This document shows, piece by piece, positions 44,592 through 56,227 of a DNA stretch of 64,000 nucleotides (position 1 is the first letter of the stretch; each line of letters begins with the position of its first letter). The notes beneath the pieces are model-generated. The model worked only from the letters and a program-made list of their open reading frames with translations. It did no database searches and was not told the origin of the DNA. The position numbers and the translations under genes were made by a program. The DNA lies in the NCBI GenBank assembly GCA_010093515.1, contig MU001670.1, positions 1,198,382 to 1,262,381 on the forward strand, written 5' to 3'. Source of the stretch: Lineolata rhizophorae. Taxonomy: Eukaryota > Ascomycota > Dothideomycetes > Lineolatales > Lineolataceae.

Positions 44592-45744
44592 ATGGCTGAA
44601 TCTCCCGACTCCTTTTTCAAGGCAACTAGCGATGTGAGCTAAATATCCACGTGACTGACATGCAGCAATCTAATGACGCATCTAGCCTACAGCCAAAGAT
44701 CCAAAGACAAAGTTTCCATTGGACGGCTATGACATACTTAAAGTACCGAAGGTGGAGCTTGTTGCAGCTGCAGCGACAGCACCGGCGCTCCATGCTCTGT
44801 CAAGCACGAGGGTTGCACGCGTCTCTCAGGACCTTGTGATTAAAAGCTCCCATAGCGTGCTTCCTTCAGAGGCTGAAGCTATGAAAATGGTTTCCCAGAA
44901 GACATCCATCCACCTCCCCCGGGTGTACCGATCTTTCACCATCCAAGGTACAGACGGAATCTATGATTCCACGGGCTATATTGTAATGGACTATGTGGAC
45001 GGTTGTTCCCTTACAGACTGCTGGAGCGGGCTTACTGTCCGGGAACGAGAAGATATCGTCAAGCAAGTCGTGGACATTATTCGCCAACTACAATCTCTTC
45101 GCCTACCTAAACCAGGTCCAATAGGTGGTGGTCCTAGCAAAGGAACGTGGTTCTCTTGTTACGGAGCTGGGCCATTTGCAAACCGTTCTGAGTTTGAAGA
45201 ATATTTTAACCAAAGGCTCGAAATAGCTAAGAAGACTGGGAGTGGCGGCACCCAAGGCCACACGCCTCCCTTCAGGTTCTCAACGTTCGTTATGACCCAT
45301 CTGGACATCACACCTCGCAATCTGATCCTAGACCCTAAAGGGCGATTATGGCTCATAGATTGGGGATATGCGGGTGCATATCCTCCGATTTTTGAACCAG
45401 CGACTCTCGCATGCCAGTCAGAGTGTCCTGATTTCAATGATCTGGTCCTTCAGAGGCTTGCATATGATGACCAGTCATTTCAGCAGCTCATTGGCATTCG
45501 TGGAGTCTTGCACTTTAGGGGTGCAATCGATGTATGTCATTTCCATGCTTTACTCAACTTCTCCGTAATTGCTTCATTTGCAAATCGCTAATAGATAGTG
45601 AAGTTTGAAAGAATGGAAGAGTGGGTGACGAAGCGCCAAATCACATCTCCAAATGATACAAACAAACGAACCCCGTCCCCAGTGCAAATAGGTGCATCTT
45701 CTCCCTCCGAAAATGTAAGTGCACATGCGAAAGTTGAAAGATAA
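44592..45744 (+). CDS. APH-family (phosphotransferase-like) kinase, second copy
   Basis: Proposed exons 44592-44633, 44686-45531 and 45595-45744; 345 aa. The central exon is certain: SEAEAMKMVSQ, STGYIVMDYVDGCSLTDCW (hinge region), then THLDITPRN (His219, Asp221, Asn226; HxDxxxxN) and LWLIDWGYAGAYPP (Asp239 as metal ligand), ending QLIGIRGVL. That exon lacks a usable ATG and its frame opens just after TAG at 44683-44685, which serves as a 3' splice site for a short exon MAESPDSFFKATSD with GTGAGC donor. The 3' intron (GTATGT to ATAG) joins a Glu/Lys-rich tail; without it the frame stops at 45591. Both terminal exons are tentative. The substrate is unknown. Fold and motifs match fungal proteins filed under phosphotransferase family; it is not closely similar to the 28590 gene. 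Confidence 0.8.
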
Positions 45745-45971
45745 CCCAAGATCCACTGAACTTTACCAACAAATAAGAACTAGACCTTCCGTACGGCGGA
45801 ATCAACATGTCGCTAGTCAAATGATCCAGCGTTCGACCGTAATGACGTTCACTCGAAAGGAATCAAACAGGAAAGAATCGGCGACAGTGTACATAGCTAA
45901 AGTTTCTGTCGCTCCAATGCGACCATCCACCTATAGGAGAATCCATCCTTTGCGTTTGCTTCTCCAAGACC

Positions 45972-46502
45972 CTAGTAGTAAGCGCCATGATCTAGTGGAA
46001 GATCAGTTCCGTCGGGCCAGAGCTTGGCAATAGCTTGTTTTGCGGCTTCGTAATTCGTCGAACTCCCCCAGCCCTTCTTCTCAAGCAAGTTCAGAGCATC
46101 AGCAGTCCACATTCGGCACCCAACGCCTTCCCCATTAAACTCGTATTTGTCTCGGCCGGCTGCCAACAGAGTATCGATGACGTCGGATACACAAAGCCCT
46201 TGTGGAGGCTGAATGGTAACGACTTTCGTGGCATTGCTGGAATATTCATACTCCAGCTTCGAAATAATGAGGTTACCCTTGGAACCACCTTGAATGACTG
46301 TACTCGCAACGTAGTAGCTTGGAACCATGTCAATGCGGACCGAAGAGTTCTCGCCGGTTTGAAGGTAGAGGCACCAATGGTTCGTGAATCTGTTGCCCCA
46401 TGGTTTTCTCGAATGGCCAACGGCATGAACATAGTCGACCGGCAGTGCCCGGATGGCGTCCCTGCGTGAGCTGGGAATATATTGGGCAGTTTGGAAAGAC
46501 AT
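45972..46502 (-). CDS. DUF7770-like small protein
   Basis: Single exon, 176 aa, ATG at 46502 (MSFQTAQYIPSSRRDAI). It shows the layout of a fungal family of unknown function I know as DUF7770: ALPVDYVHAVGH near the start, NHWCLYLQTGENSSVRIDM, a middle beta-rich stretch, DVIDTLLAAGRDKYEF and GEGVGCRMWTADALNLLE. No signal peptide or membrane segment. Codon use is AT-rich like the rest of this block. An alternative model splices an upstream exon (46767-46559, GTACGT) to an acceptor at 46471, replacing the first ten residues and keeping frame (235 aa). I prefer the single-exon start because the short N-terminus fits the family. The family name is from memory and moderately certain; function unknown. 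Confidence 0.75.
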   Translation of the reverse strand: MSFQTAQYIPSSRRDAIRALPVDYVHAVGHSRKPWGNRFTNHWCLYLQTGENSSVRIDMVPSYYVASTVIQGGSKGNLIISKLEYEYSSNATKVVTIQPPQGLCVSDVIDTLLAAGRDKYEFNGEGVGCRMWTADALNLLEKKGWGSSTNYEAAKQAIAKLWPDGTDLPLDHGAYY

Positions 46503-46559
46503 AGTAGGGCAAAGAGGGTGAGAGAAAATGATAATATAGTACTGAGTTGAAGACGTACA

Positions 46560-47970
46560 GTTGATGTGCTACTTCTTGATGTACAAGTTTCGCTCTCAAA
46601 TCTAGGATTTGCCTTTCTCGAAGTCTAAATAGTCTTGGAGAAGCATGGTCAATTGTAATGAGCGCTTCTTCGTCCAGCCTGTTCTTCGACTTCAAATGAT
46701 TTAGGCGCCGATACTGAGATGATATGAAACCCCTTGAGAATCCATTGTTGCTATAAATGGAAATCATCGCCGCGCACGTCCCACTCGCTGAAAGTCCATA
46801 CGGGCCAACCGTTTCCAAAAGCCGGGGTTCTGCGCCCTTGTCAAGGGCACTGTCTAACGACGATCTGCGGCACAGATGTTGGCTGCGAGAGCGCAGTTGC
46901 TTGATGGTTAGCGGTTGCAGCAGGGCACGAGTCCTCCCACCGACTCATAATGTCGCACGATTCTAGGCACCCGGCGGAGTGAACCTCAGCAACAATTATT
47001 GGACACTAGACTTCTGTTGCTTAGACCAGTCAAAACTGGAACAAAAGAGTACACCCTGTCGTGGATATCGTTGATGGCAGCAGCAGCACGTGAGTTCGGG
47101 GCCACGTAATACCGGCCCTGGCTTCGGTCCGTGCAGCATACGTAGATCGCAGTGTGGAGCATACCTCTAACTCTGCAACCTCACCCAATACATTATGTTT
47201 GACACCGCACACTCTGTGATGCTCGACATACTCACAGAACAAGAAGACGTACTGGTTTCAAGGCTGCTGTATGTCGAACATGGGTATGACCGACCGAACC
47301 CTGACTTCTTTTGCAATACCATCCCACAAAATTAACCTACAAGGTTGTCCTACAAGCTTAGGCACCCAAAGATCAAGGTTGAAATTCATTGGTTCATACA
47401 GTAGCCTCGTCCATGTACAAGCTCACAGTCTGCTATATCCCCGCAAATTCGTGCTGGTCAAAGTCTTTGCATCGGCGCAGCCGGAGAGTTTCCCTACCAT
47501 GCTTCTACTACCCGTTGCTCGAATTGCCAACCCCGCATAATGCTTCCTCTTCGCTAGTTATGCCGGTAGCAGCTTGGTTATCTTTGGAAACCCTTCAGCG
47601 GCCCTAAGCGGTTCCGTGCGGGAGATTGTAGATATTTTGTTGCGCTGAAGTAATGCTCTCGAGGACTCCATCCTCCATAAAATAGAACAACCGTGGCAGA
47701 AGAGAGCATGTGTGAACAGCCTTAATCTATGTCGGAAACGGTGGTCGAACATCACAATACGGAAGTTGGGTACGAATATTTCGACCCTTGTGCTCTGCAA
47801 TAAATTCGAAGCTTCCACTGCAAACAGGAGAGCACGCCCGTGGAGAACAAAAAAGGGGGCTCGATAACGTCGTTGGACAATGGAATGTCCGTGAAAACCT
47901 TGCTATATGGTGCATCCGAGGCCACTTTGCGAAGAAGTCTAGGGCCCTCTTCTAGAATTGCGTATCGCAT
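46560..47970 (-). pseudogene. Remnants of an ankyrin-repeat-like gene
   Basis: Several minus-strand pieces in different frames resemble the helix-turn-helix pattern of ankyrin-type fungal proteins, in collinear order. Around 47850 there is QWKLRIYCRAQGSKYSYPTS; at 47640-47720 FYFMEDGVLESITSAQQN; at 47560-47610 LRAAEGFPKITKLL; and at 46730-46880 SLDSALDKGAEPRLLETVG and GLSASGTCAAMISIYSNNG, followed by a charged stretch to 46560. Stops and frame changes separate the pieces and no full-length frame or start exists. This suggests a degenerated gene next to the DUF7770-like gene. The repeat assignment is by eye and weak. Confidence 0.3.
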
Positions 47971-48249
47971 GGTCCGTGACGTCGTTGCAAGCCTTTTACA
48001 AAGCCAACACGCCAGATTGAGTACTTAGTCTTTCCACGGGGCCAGGCTGATGGCCTCATTCCAGGACAATGCCCAGGTGTATGTCCAGCGCCATGTGAAG
48101 CATAAATAAAGGCTACGGAGCAGTAGAAGGCAAGCACACCTACCACATCCAAGCTTCACAACGACCTCTCGGTCGCAAGGCTGCTCGGAAAATTTTCAAC
48201 TCTCTTCAAAATTATGTATATCTTCGAAGAAAATTTGGAAAACAAAAAG

Positions 48250-48264
48250 NNNNNNNNNNNNNNN
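48250..48264. other. Assembly gap (15 N)
   Basis: N-run directly before a G9 homopolymer; size uncertain. Probably a sequencing break at the guanine run. Confidence 0.98.
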
Positions 48265-48763
48265 GGGGGGGGGAAGGCAGGATAATTCAACCCAGTAACG
48301 ACAGCAGACCATTCCATTTCGGTCTCGTAATCAGCCATTGAGCCCGTAAGCTCCTTTTGCGTGACCCCCAACCAAAAAAAGCCGCTAAAAGTCCCAAGAA
48401 AGAAGCAGAAAGATGCATCCACCCATCGTACACCAAACAAAGCAATAAAAAAGGGTCCCATATCTTTGCAAAAATAGTGCTACGAGGAAATGACCGGGTC
48501 GCTAACGGCGCAAAGAATCGCAAAAGCAGGATGCCCGCTACGGAACGCAAAGGACAAGACAGACACGTCAAACGCGTAGCGCTTTCGTACGACTCGCGCA
48601 CATCATCCCGAGTCTATTACGGGGAAAAGAAAGGAAGGTATCTCTCTTCATCGGATCCCATGAAAACAATAAAGCCAAAAAAAAGAAAAAGAAAAAGAAA
48701 AGATACACGTCAATCCATCCAACAACAAGCCCAAGGCGAAAACACGACCCAACCCCCCCCCCT

Positions 48764-51700
48764 CTAATCCTCCACCGCACCCTCCAGCTCCTTCCCCTTC
48801 CCCGCCGCGCCCCCGCGATGCCCCATGTTCGCCATGGCCGCCAGCTGGCTCTCGCGGAAGCGGGCAAACTCGTCCGGGTTCGCCCGCGCCAGGCTCGACA
48901 GCTCCTCGGCGTTGGCCCCCAGCTGGCGCAGCGCGTCCTGCAGCCGCTCCTCCCAGCCCTCCTCGCCCTTGCCCCCCGCCCCCAGCACCACCTTCTCGCG
49001 CAGCTCCTCGCCCTCGAGCTCCTCGAGCTTGCGCCGCAGCTTCGACAGGAACTCGGCGTCGGCTTCGGCGTCGGCGGCCGCTTCCGCCGTCGCCTCGGCC
49101 TCGGCTTCGGCCTTGGTCGCCGACGAGTCGGCGAAGCCGGCCGCCGGGCCCTCGGCCGTGGTGGGCGTCCTGTTGCGGCCGCCCGACGACGGCGGCCGCA
49201 GGACCTCGCGGCGCACTTGCTGGCCGAAGCGGTGCACGCGGCCTTCCTCGAGCGACAAGGCGCGCGACGCGAGGCTGACGTCCGAGTTATGCCTGGAGCG
49301 GAGCAGGGGGCGATCCTCCTCCTCCTCCTCCTCCTCGGCATCCGGCTGAGACGTCGCCGTCGTCGTGGCCGAGGCGACCGAAGCCGTGGCGGCGGCCTCG
49401 TTGCTGAGCGAGGAGCGCGAGGCCGTGCTGGACGGGGACTCGTCGCGGCGGTGCGCGGCAGCGTCGCCCCCGGCGGTGTCGGCGGTGGACGGCGGGATGC
49501 GGCATTCGGGATACTCGTCCTCGAAGCGGGTGATCATGCCCTGTAGGGTCTGAAGAAGGAAGCGTAAACGCACTAGATTTTGATATTAATCAAAGATTCA
49601 TTCACCTCAACGTCGTAAAAAGGACGAGCACTCACTGAAAGCCATCTCATCTCCCTTATGCGCTTCTCTCACCAGCGCCGGCTTGAGCCTCGCCTGGATC
49701 TTCCTCGCGCTCTGCAGCAAGTTCTTCGACATCTCCTTCGCCTTGGCGGGACCGACATCCGAGTCCCGCACAGGCGCCTGCTGTTGCTGCGGCTGCGCCG
49801 CCCTCGGCGTGCTTGTCCCGCTCGTGGGATGCGACCCACGCCTCAGATCGGACGCCTTCTCCAGCAAGCAGTAGCTCAACGCCTTGACGACGCCCGTGCC
49901 GCCGACGATGTAATCCTGGTCCGGCGCCGGCTCGTCCGAGTCCTGCGCCGTGGCGTCGAAGCCCTCGACCTGCCCGACGAGGTGCAGCAGCACATCCGGC
50001 ACCTCGACGGCCTTCTGCGCCGCGCTGAGTTCGGCGAGGGCCGCGCCCGAATCGCCCGCCTCGGTCGCCTCGGCCGCCGTCATGTGCTCTACGTTGTGCA
50101 GGCAGTACGCCACCACCTGCTTCGCGAGGGCCTTGACCACCTCGCTCGTCTCGGGGCTCGGCACGTCGATGTCTACGCAGACGATCGAGTTGGACACGCG
50201 GACCGCCGCCATGAGCGAGGCGTATAGCGCGCACGCCTCCTCCTGGCCGGCCTCGTCCGTCGCGGATGCCAGGGCCGTGAGCTGGGGATTCTCGAGGAGG
50301 TTGACGTGAGCGAGGTGGGGCGGCTCCGGCAAGACCTCGGCGATGCCGATCGCTTGGGCCGCAGAGAGCGACACGTCGCAGAGGTGGATGCGCTTGATCA
50401 TGCGGAGCTGAGGGATGAACTTGCGCAGCGTACCCAGCGCGCTAGGCTCCATGGCGAACAGGTCGCGGTTGTGAGAGAGGTCGATGAACTTGAAGTGGGG
50501 AAGCTGGGTCAAGGCCGGCATGAGCGGCCGCAACGAGTCGGGGCACAGGTTGCAGTCCGCCAAGCTGAGAGCCCAGAGCGGGCAGTGCGGGTTGAGGCTC
50601 TCTGCGAGACGAGCGGTGCGGTGCCGCATGTCGTTTCCGCCGAGGTCGAGCCCATGGCACACACCCGACTTGACATATCGGAGGACGTGGCCCAGGCCCT
50701 CGTCGTCGATGTTGTTGCCCGCCAGTCCAAGTCGCTTGACGCCGCTGATGGTGACGGCGTCGACGACCTTCCGAATGTTTTGCGCGCTGAGGCCGCACTC
50801 AGCCATGACCAACTCCTCCAACCGGCCGCCACCGAGGCGTTCCGCGATGGCCTTGGCGAATATCTCGTCCACTTCAATACACTTCTGTTTCGTCGCGGCA
50901 TCGCCAGGAGGCGGCGAGATGGGCCTCTTGCACTGCGGGAACGGGATTATCGAGACGTCCAGAGCCTTCAACGAGCGGGACATGTACGCAAAAAGCGCGA
51001 TGTGCTTCCAGCCCTCTTTCGTAATCTTGGGGTTGTTTTTGAGGCACAGCCTCTCTACGATGCCCGTCCGCTCCTCGTACTTGCAGTACTCGCCGTTCGG
51101 GTTTCTGACCGTCCGCCTAGTGTAGTCAGGCAACCTCGACGCGAGCAGGCCTGCGAGGATGACACGGACCCCTTCGTCCGTCAGCTCCGAGTCTTCCAGG
51201 AGGAGCTTCTTCACAGGAACGACAGCGAGCCAGTCGCCCAGCGTGATGATGTCGGCCAGGTGCATGCGCGAGCCGGTCAGGTCCAGGCAGTTGACGACGC
51301 CCGGAGCGTTCACCGGGCAGTTCGACGGCGCCTGAAGCTGCTCGCTGATGCGCTTCAGCACCGGTGTCTCCCTCAGCTGACAGCACCGACGGTATATCCT
51401 CAACGGGTCCGTGGTCGGCCGGTCCTGCGTCTTCGGCGACGGGCTATCCGTGATGGACGGTGTCGGCAACGGGCTGCCGTTCTCAGAGCCGCCGCCGTCT
51501 TCCGACCTGGTGATTTCCTTTGGTATGAAGCCGCTCTCCTCGGCCTTCCGCTTCTTTTTCTCCTTGCGCTCCTTGCGCTCTTCCTCCGACCGTTTCTTCT
51601 TCTCTTTCTTCTTGCTGGTGCACGAATCCTCCTTCCTATCGCCCGCCTCGTCGACGCCCTTATCCTCGTTCTCCTTGGACACCTCCTCCCCGCTCACCTG

Positions 51701-52888
51701 CACCGTCCCGGACTTCTCCACTTCGTTCGCCACCGCGCCCGGATGCTTCAACGCCTCCCCTTCCCCCCTCTCCTTCACCTTCTTCTCCTTCTCCTTCTCC
51801 TTCTTCTTCTTCTTATCGTTCGCCTCGGCGCCGCCGCCGTTCGCCCCGCAACGCCCCCCGCCTTCCTCCTTGTACCTCGGCCCGCCCGCAATCTCCACGT
51901 CCACGCAAAACGCCACCCGCCTCAACTTCGACTCGTCCAACTCGGGCACCAAGCATCTCTCCCGGTTCGGATCCACGTTCATGACGCGCCTCGGGCACAC
52001 GCCGCCCTTGGCACCCTTGACCCCCGCGCCGGCTCCGGTCCCGGCGCCCGCCGCCGACCCGGAGCTCAGCCGGCGCAGCGCGTTGGCGAAGAACGACGAC
52101 GACGACGACGACGACGTTGACGTGCCCGCGCCGCTCTTGGGCGGCTGCGGCACGTACGGCTCGAGCTTGTCGCCCTTGGCGTCCGCGTCGGCGCCGGCGT
52201 CGGCGCCGGCCGCGTGGGCTTTGTTGGCGTTGGCGACGCGCTCGGCGCGGTTCGGCGTCGATGTCGGCGTGTGCGTGACGGGCGGCGCGCCGCCCGTCGC
52301 GAGCGCCATGCCGGCGGAGTAGACGTGGCGGTGGCGCGAGGTATTAGGTTGCTGGCGCTGCGGTTGTTGTTGTTGTTGTGGTTGTTGTTGCTGCTGCTGC
52401 GGCTGTTGCTGCTGCTCGGGCGCGTGGTGGTTGCTTTCGCCGGCGGCGGCGGCGACGCCGTTGGCCTTGCCGTTGGGAGCTGGCGATCCCTGCTGCTGGT
52501 GCGCCGAGGCAGCCGCTCCGTTCGTTGCGGCGGGCGCGTTAGCAGCGCCGCCAACGGACGGCGACGAGAACTTGGAGCTCAGGCTGGATATCCACGAGTT
52601 GCGTCGCGGCTTGTGGGCGTCGCCTTTGGGCGGGGTGAGTAAGTAGCCGGTGTTGGCGGAGCCGTTCCGCTCGGCGGAGCTGGAGCGCGCGAGCAGGGAG
52701 GGGCGCTTTGACGGTGTCGGCCGTTGCGGTGGTGTCGCGGGCGCGGACATGGTCTGGACGAGGGGCGGCGTGACGACGGCCGGCGGCGTTATCGGCGGGC
52801 CCCCCTGGTGGTGGTAGTGGTTCTTGGCGGGGATCGGGGAGGAAGCGGAGGCGGCGGGAGCGACGGGGCCGCCGTTATTGTGATTCAT
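48764..52888 (-). CDS. Large leucine-rich-repeat protein, Mhp1-like
   Basis: Exons 52888-49636 and 49572-48764; 1353 aa. The intron (GTGAGT to ATCTAG, 63 bases) joins DEMAF to MRLRFLLQTLQGM in phase. The N-terminal 330 residues are low-complexity: SAPATPP, RRNSWISSLSSKFSSP, a Gln-rich run (about 154-178) and a Ser run near 254-264. Residues about 360-450 are Lys/Glu-rich and nuclear-signal-like. DPLRIYRRCCQLRETPVLKRI near 500 opens the folded part, followed by LRRs (about 530-840) such as LCLKNNPKITKEGW, LGLAGNNIDDEGL and FIDLSHNRDLF. The tail has an acidic E-run and helices ending in KGKELEGAVED. Similar LRR proteins are annotated in Aspergillus as cell wall biogenesis protein Mhp1; that name is from memory and the function is uncertain. 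Antisense ORFs (up to 604 codons) are GC artefacts. Confidence 0.88.
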
Positions 52889-55050
52889 GGAGGCGGTAGG
52901 CGGCGAAGGCGACCTTGGCGACGGCGACCTTGGCGACGGCGACGACGACGTCGACGATGCGGAGTGCGGTGGTGGGGGCTTATCTACGTCGCGGCTGTCG
53001 TGCGGCTGTGGGGCCGGTGGAGACGCTCGCCTGTTGCCGCTGCTCTGTGACGACGTCCGCGGGGGAGGACCGGGGCGTAGGGCTGTCGACCCATGCAGGC
53101 CGCGGCTATGGCTGTCTGCGGAATGTTAACTTGCCTTAGAAATAGAATGCCGGGCCGGGAGGCAGCTTGGAAAGCAAAAGCGCGCGAAATACATAAGACG
53201 CAGAAGCGATGTCCAGGTGCGCTCTGCTCAAAAAGGCAAGGCGGACTTCAAGGCGGGTGGCGTCGCCGTCCGCAAGTGTCCTCGGCCCTCGCTCACCTTT
53301 ATTCGAGTGGTGCAGCCAGCTGACGTCGATGCCCGACATGCCCTCCATGGCGCGCGTCGGCTGGATCGAGCTCCGCAGAGACGGACGCCCGTCGACGGCG
53401 TGCGAGGCCGACTCTCGCGGCGGCGCGGCGGTGTTGGTAAGTGTAGCGACGTCGTGCTCGTCGCGTCGCGCGTTACTGGCCGGGGCGGTTCAATGGCGGG
53501 GGCACCAGCATGAAGGCCTGGCGGAAGGAGGAGACGTTGGAGAAGGTGGTGTGTCGTGGCGGCGGAGATGGGTCAGGGCCGTGGTCGGGCGGAAGCCCAG
53601 CGCAGCGCTGGGGATTGTCAGCAAGGCGGCGGCCCGCGGGTGAGGGGCCAACGCGCTCCAGATCCGGCCGGCCACAGGCTTGCGCTGGCACAGAGCGGCC
53701 TTGCGACGCGGGAGCAGACACGGAACGGAAAAAAAAAAAATTGAAACAAATCGTAGGGAAACCAGGGCTAACAATGCGTGAGAGCCACAGCTAGGGTCGG
53801 GAGGGGAATCGACGAAGAAATGGCGGGCGACCGGGAGAATGATCCCCAGGTGCGCATGGAGGGGAATGGCTATATTATGGCAGCGGGCGCGCCAGGAACC
53901 TCAGCTCTTTCGCGCGTCGTTCCTGCTCCAACCCGTCTTTTCTTGCCCTGCCTGCGCGTTGCTCGCCGGCTGCGCGCCACCGCGATGATGCTGACGATGC
54001 TCGCCGGGGGGGGTCCGTGACGCCCGCAAACGCCCTCGCCCGCCAGTCTCTGTGTCTACCTATGCACGTAGCATGTACACACGTACCGCGCCGGGCTTGG
54101 TGCCCTCGAGGCCTGATGAGGGTGCGCCGGCCGGCGACCGCGGCGTACTTCGACCAGCCGGCCGCATGCCCTCTCCCCTCTCGCCCTCTCTGCACAAAGC
54201 AGGCTTCGGTCGGCCCGGCAGCTGCGCGGCAGCCGCCCTCGGCTTCCGCGCCCGGCTCTTGGCCCTCGTCAAATCGGCCGAGCCAACTCCGCGCCCGCCG
54301 TCGGGCTTTGCTCGCGCTGCTGCGACAGCACGTATCCGCCTTGGCGGGCTCCCTCGCCTGCCTGCTGCGTAGCGCATACGTAGGACCTGAAGTGCCTGGA
54401 GCCTCTGCTACGCATGGGCCGGACCCGGCTCATGTCAGCGGCCGGCCGGCCGCCGATCGCAGCTGCATCGACTTAGACTTGCTTGCTTCCCTCCCCTTCC
54501 CGAGCACGTCCGTCGTAGTAGTAAGCTGTGAGCCGGGCATGTAGGTAAGCGCCTCTGCGCGCGCAGTAAGAAGCCGCTAAGGCGCCGCTTGATTAAAAAA
54601 AAATAATAATAAATAAAAAAAACACTGCGAGCTCCCGACGAGCGGGCGGGCACTCTTAGGCACATCTGCGCTTGGTCATCGCGTTGGACTGTTGGCCTAT
54701 CGAGCCCGCATGGCCGCCCTCGGCCGGTTTCCATTGGCTCTGGCCACCTGGCCACCTGTCACATCTAGTGCTGTTTTGCTGGATTCAATCGTACGTATAG
54801 GAAACGGATGTTTGTTTTTCTTTTTTATTTTTTTCGAGTCCGTTCCACTAAGCACTAGTAGGAAACCTATCACTGTCCCTAATCCCGCTGCACTGTGAGA
54901 CTTAGGCATGAGCACGGCCACTCTTATCAGCTCTCTTGGTGCATGACCTTTTCTGCCACCCCTAAGCTCTCGTCGTAACTACATATAGCCATCGTCGCCG
55001 CCACACTTCCCACACCGCCACTGTGCCTCAAGTCGAGTCGAGCCTTTCTT
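52889..55050. other. Intergenic, GC-rich 5' region of the LRR gene
   Basis: GC-rich with CGACGG/GGCGAC repeats just upstream of the start codon (52900-52960), then mixed. An A/T-rich patch of A and TAA runs lies at 54594-54621. No supportable gene or RNA. The right end is the 3' flank of the L5 gene. Confidence 0.5.
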
Positions 55051-56227
55051 TTACGCCTCGTCCTTGATTTCGGCGATGCGCTGCTTGACGTGCTCCTCGC
55101 GCTCCGCCTTGCTCTTCTTGTAAGTCTTGAACTTCAGGCTCTCCTTCTTGTACTCCTCCTTGCTCTTCTTGGGCGGCGCGTCCGGGTCCTTCTTGAACGG
55201 ATCCTCGCGGATCTCCTTGTGCGCGTCGGCGTACAGGTCCTCGAGCCCGTCGGCCTCGATGTCGTCGTCGATGTAGCCCTGGAACTGCGACTTGTAGCGC
55301 TCCTCGTCGTCGTCGGCCAGCGTCTCCATGTACTCGGCCACGTGCCCGCCGAAGATGTACTTGCGCAGCGTCTCCGCGTCCAGCTCCTTGCTCTCCATGT
55401 CGAAGCCCGGGAACCGCTTCTCCGAGTGCGGCACGTACAGGCCGCCGTCCGAGGCGCCCTTCATGGCCCCGAAGACGCGCGCCCCCGTCGACGTGCGCAC
55501 GAGGCCCACGTCCAGGAAGCACTTGAACGGCCGCCGCTCGTCCGTCGCCTCCGTCAGCGAGAACTCGCCGTCGGGCTCCTCGACCCCGACAAACTCCTCG
55601 TCCAGCTCGAGCTTCTTGAGCGTGCGGCGCGCCAGCAGCAGGCCCGTCGCGTACGCCGCCGCCCAGTTGGTCAGCCCGTGCGTGATGCCGTACCGCTTCA
55701 GCTCGTGCGCGTACGCCGCCATGAACACCTTGTCCCCGTTGATTTCCGAAGTGATGATCTGGGTGATGATGTCCCGGTTCGTGAAGCGCACCACCAGCCG
55801 GTACTTGGGCGCGTTGTACTTGTTCTTGGCCTGCGTGATCAGGCGCTTGCGCGCGTAGTAGTCCGTCTTGCCCGCCCGGCGCCGCTTGTACTTGACTTGG
55901 TACCGCCTGCCATCGTGGGCCGGTCAGCCTCGGCAAGCTCCTCCCAAACCATCGACGCCTGTCTTTTCCATCTTCCATCGTGTGAAGGTGTGTGTGTTGA
56001 GAGACTTACGAGAAGTAGGCATCGCTCTTGACCTTCGGCGTCTAATCGAAGAATCAGCAATTGACGCTTGAAATCTTTCCAAGCAACTTGCTATCGATTC
56101 ATGTCACACGGAAACCATCAGGCGGCCACTGGCACCCCGCCGCCAAAATATTCATCGGGCTTCTGGCGATGCCCCGCCGTGCAATGCTGGGTTGATGCTA
56201 GGGAGGTGGGAAACTTACGAACGGCAT
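55051..56227 (-). CDS. rpl5: 60S ribosomal protein L5 (uL18)
   Basis: Exons 56227-56219 (only 9 bases: ATG CCG TTC), 56041-56010 and 55906-55051; 298 aa, normal for L5. N-terminus [14 protein letters not shown] then [21 protein letters not shown], the basic 5S rRNA-binding part. Next come [89 protein letters not shown] and the Lys/Glu-rich C-terminal tail ending IAEIKDEA. L5 binds 5S rRNA with L11 and enters the large subunit as a pre-formed particle. All three splice sites are GTAAGT-type with TAG/CAG acceptors. Split starts of this kind are common in fungal ribosomal protein genes. High GC and strong codon bias fit high expression. Confidence 0.96.

Larger units (their letters stand above)
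46503..48763. other. AT-richer spacer with gene relics
   Basis: Holds the decayed ankyrin-like stretch (see 46560-47970), an assembly gap at 48250 and the 3' flank of the LRR gene. No intact gene found. Confidence 0.5.

Noticed and set aside
50306-52120. 604-codon + strand ORF antisense to the LRR gene
   Set aside because: Arg/Leu/Ala-rich mirror of a GC-rich coding exon; no motif, and the opposite strand has clear LRRs and low-complexity tracts.
55090-56031. 313-codon + ORF antisense to rpl5
   Set aside because: Mirror of the highly biased L5 coding exon.
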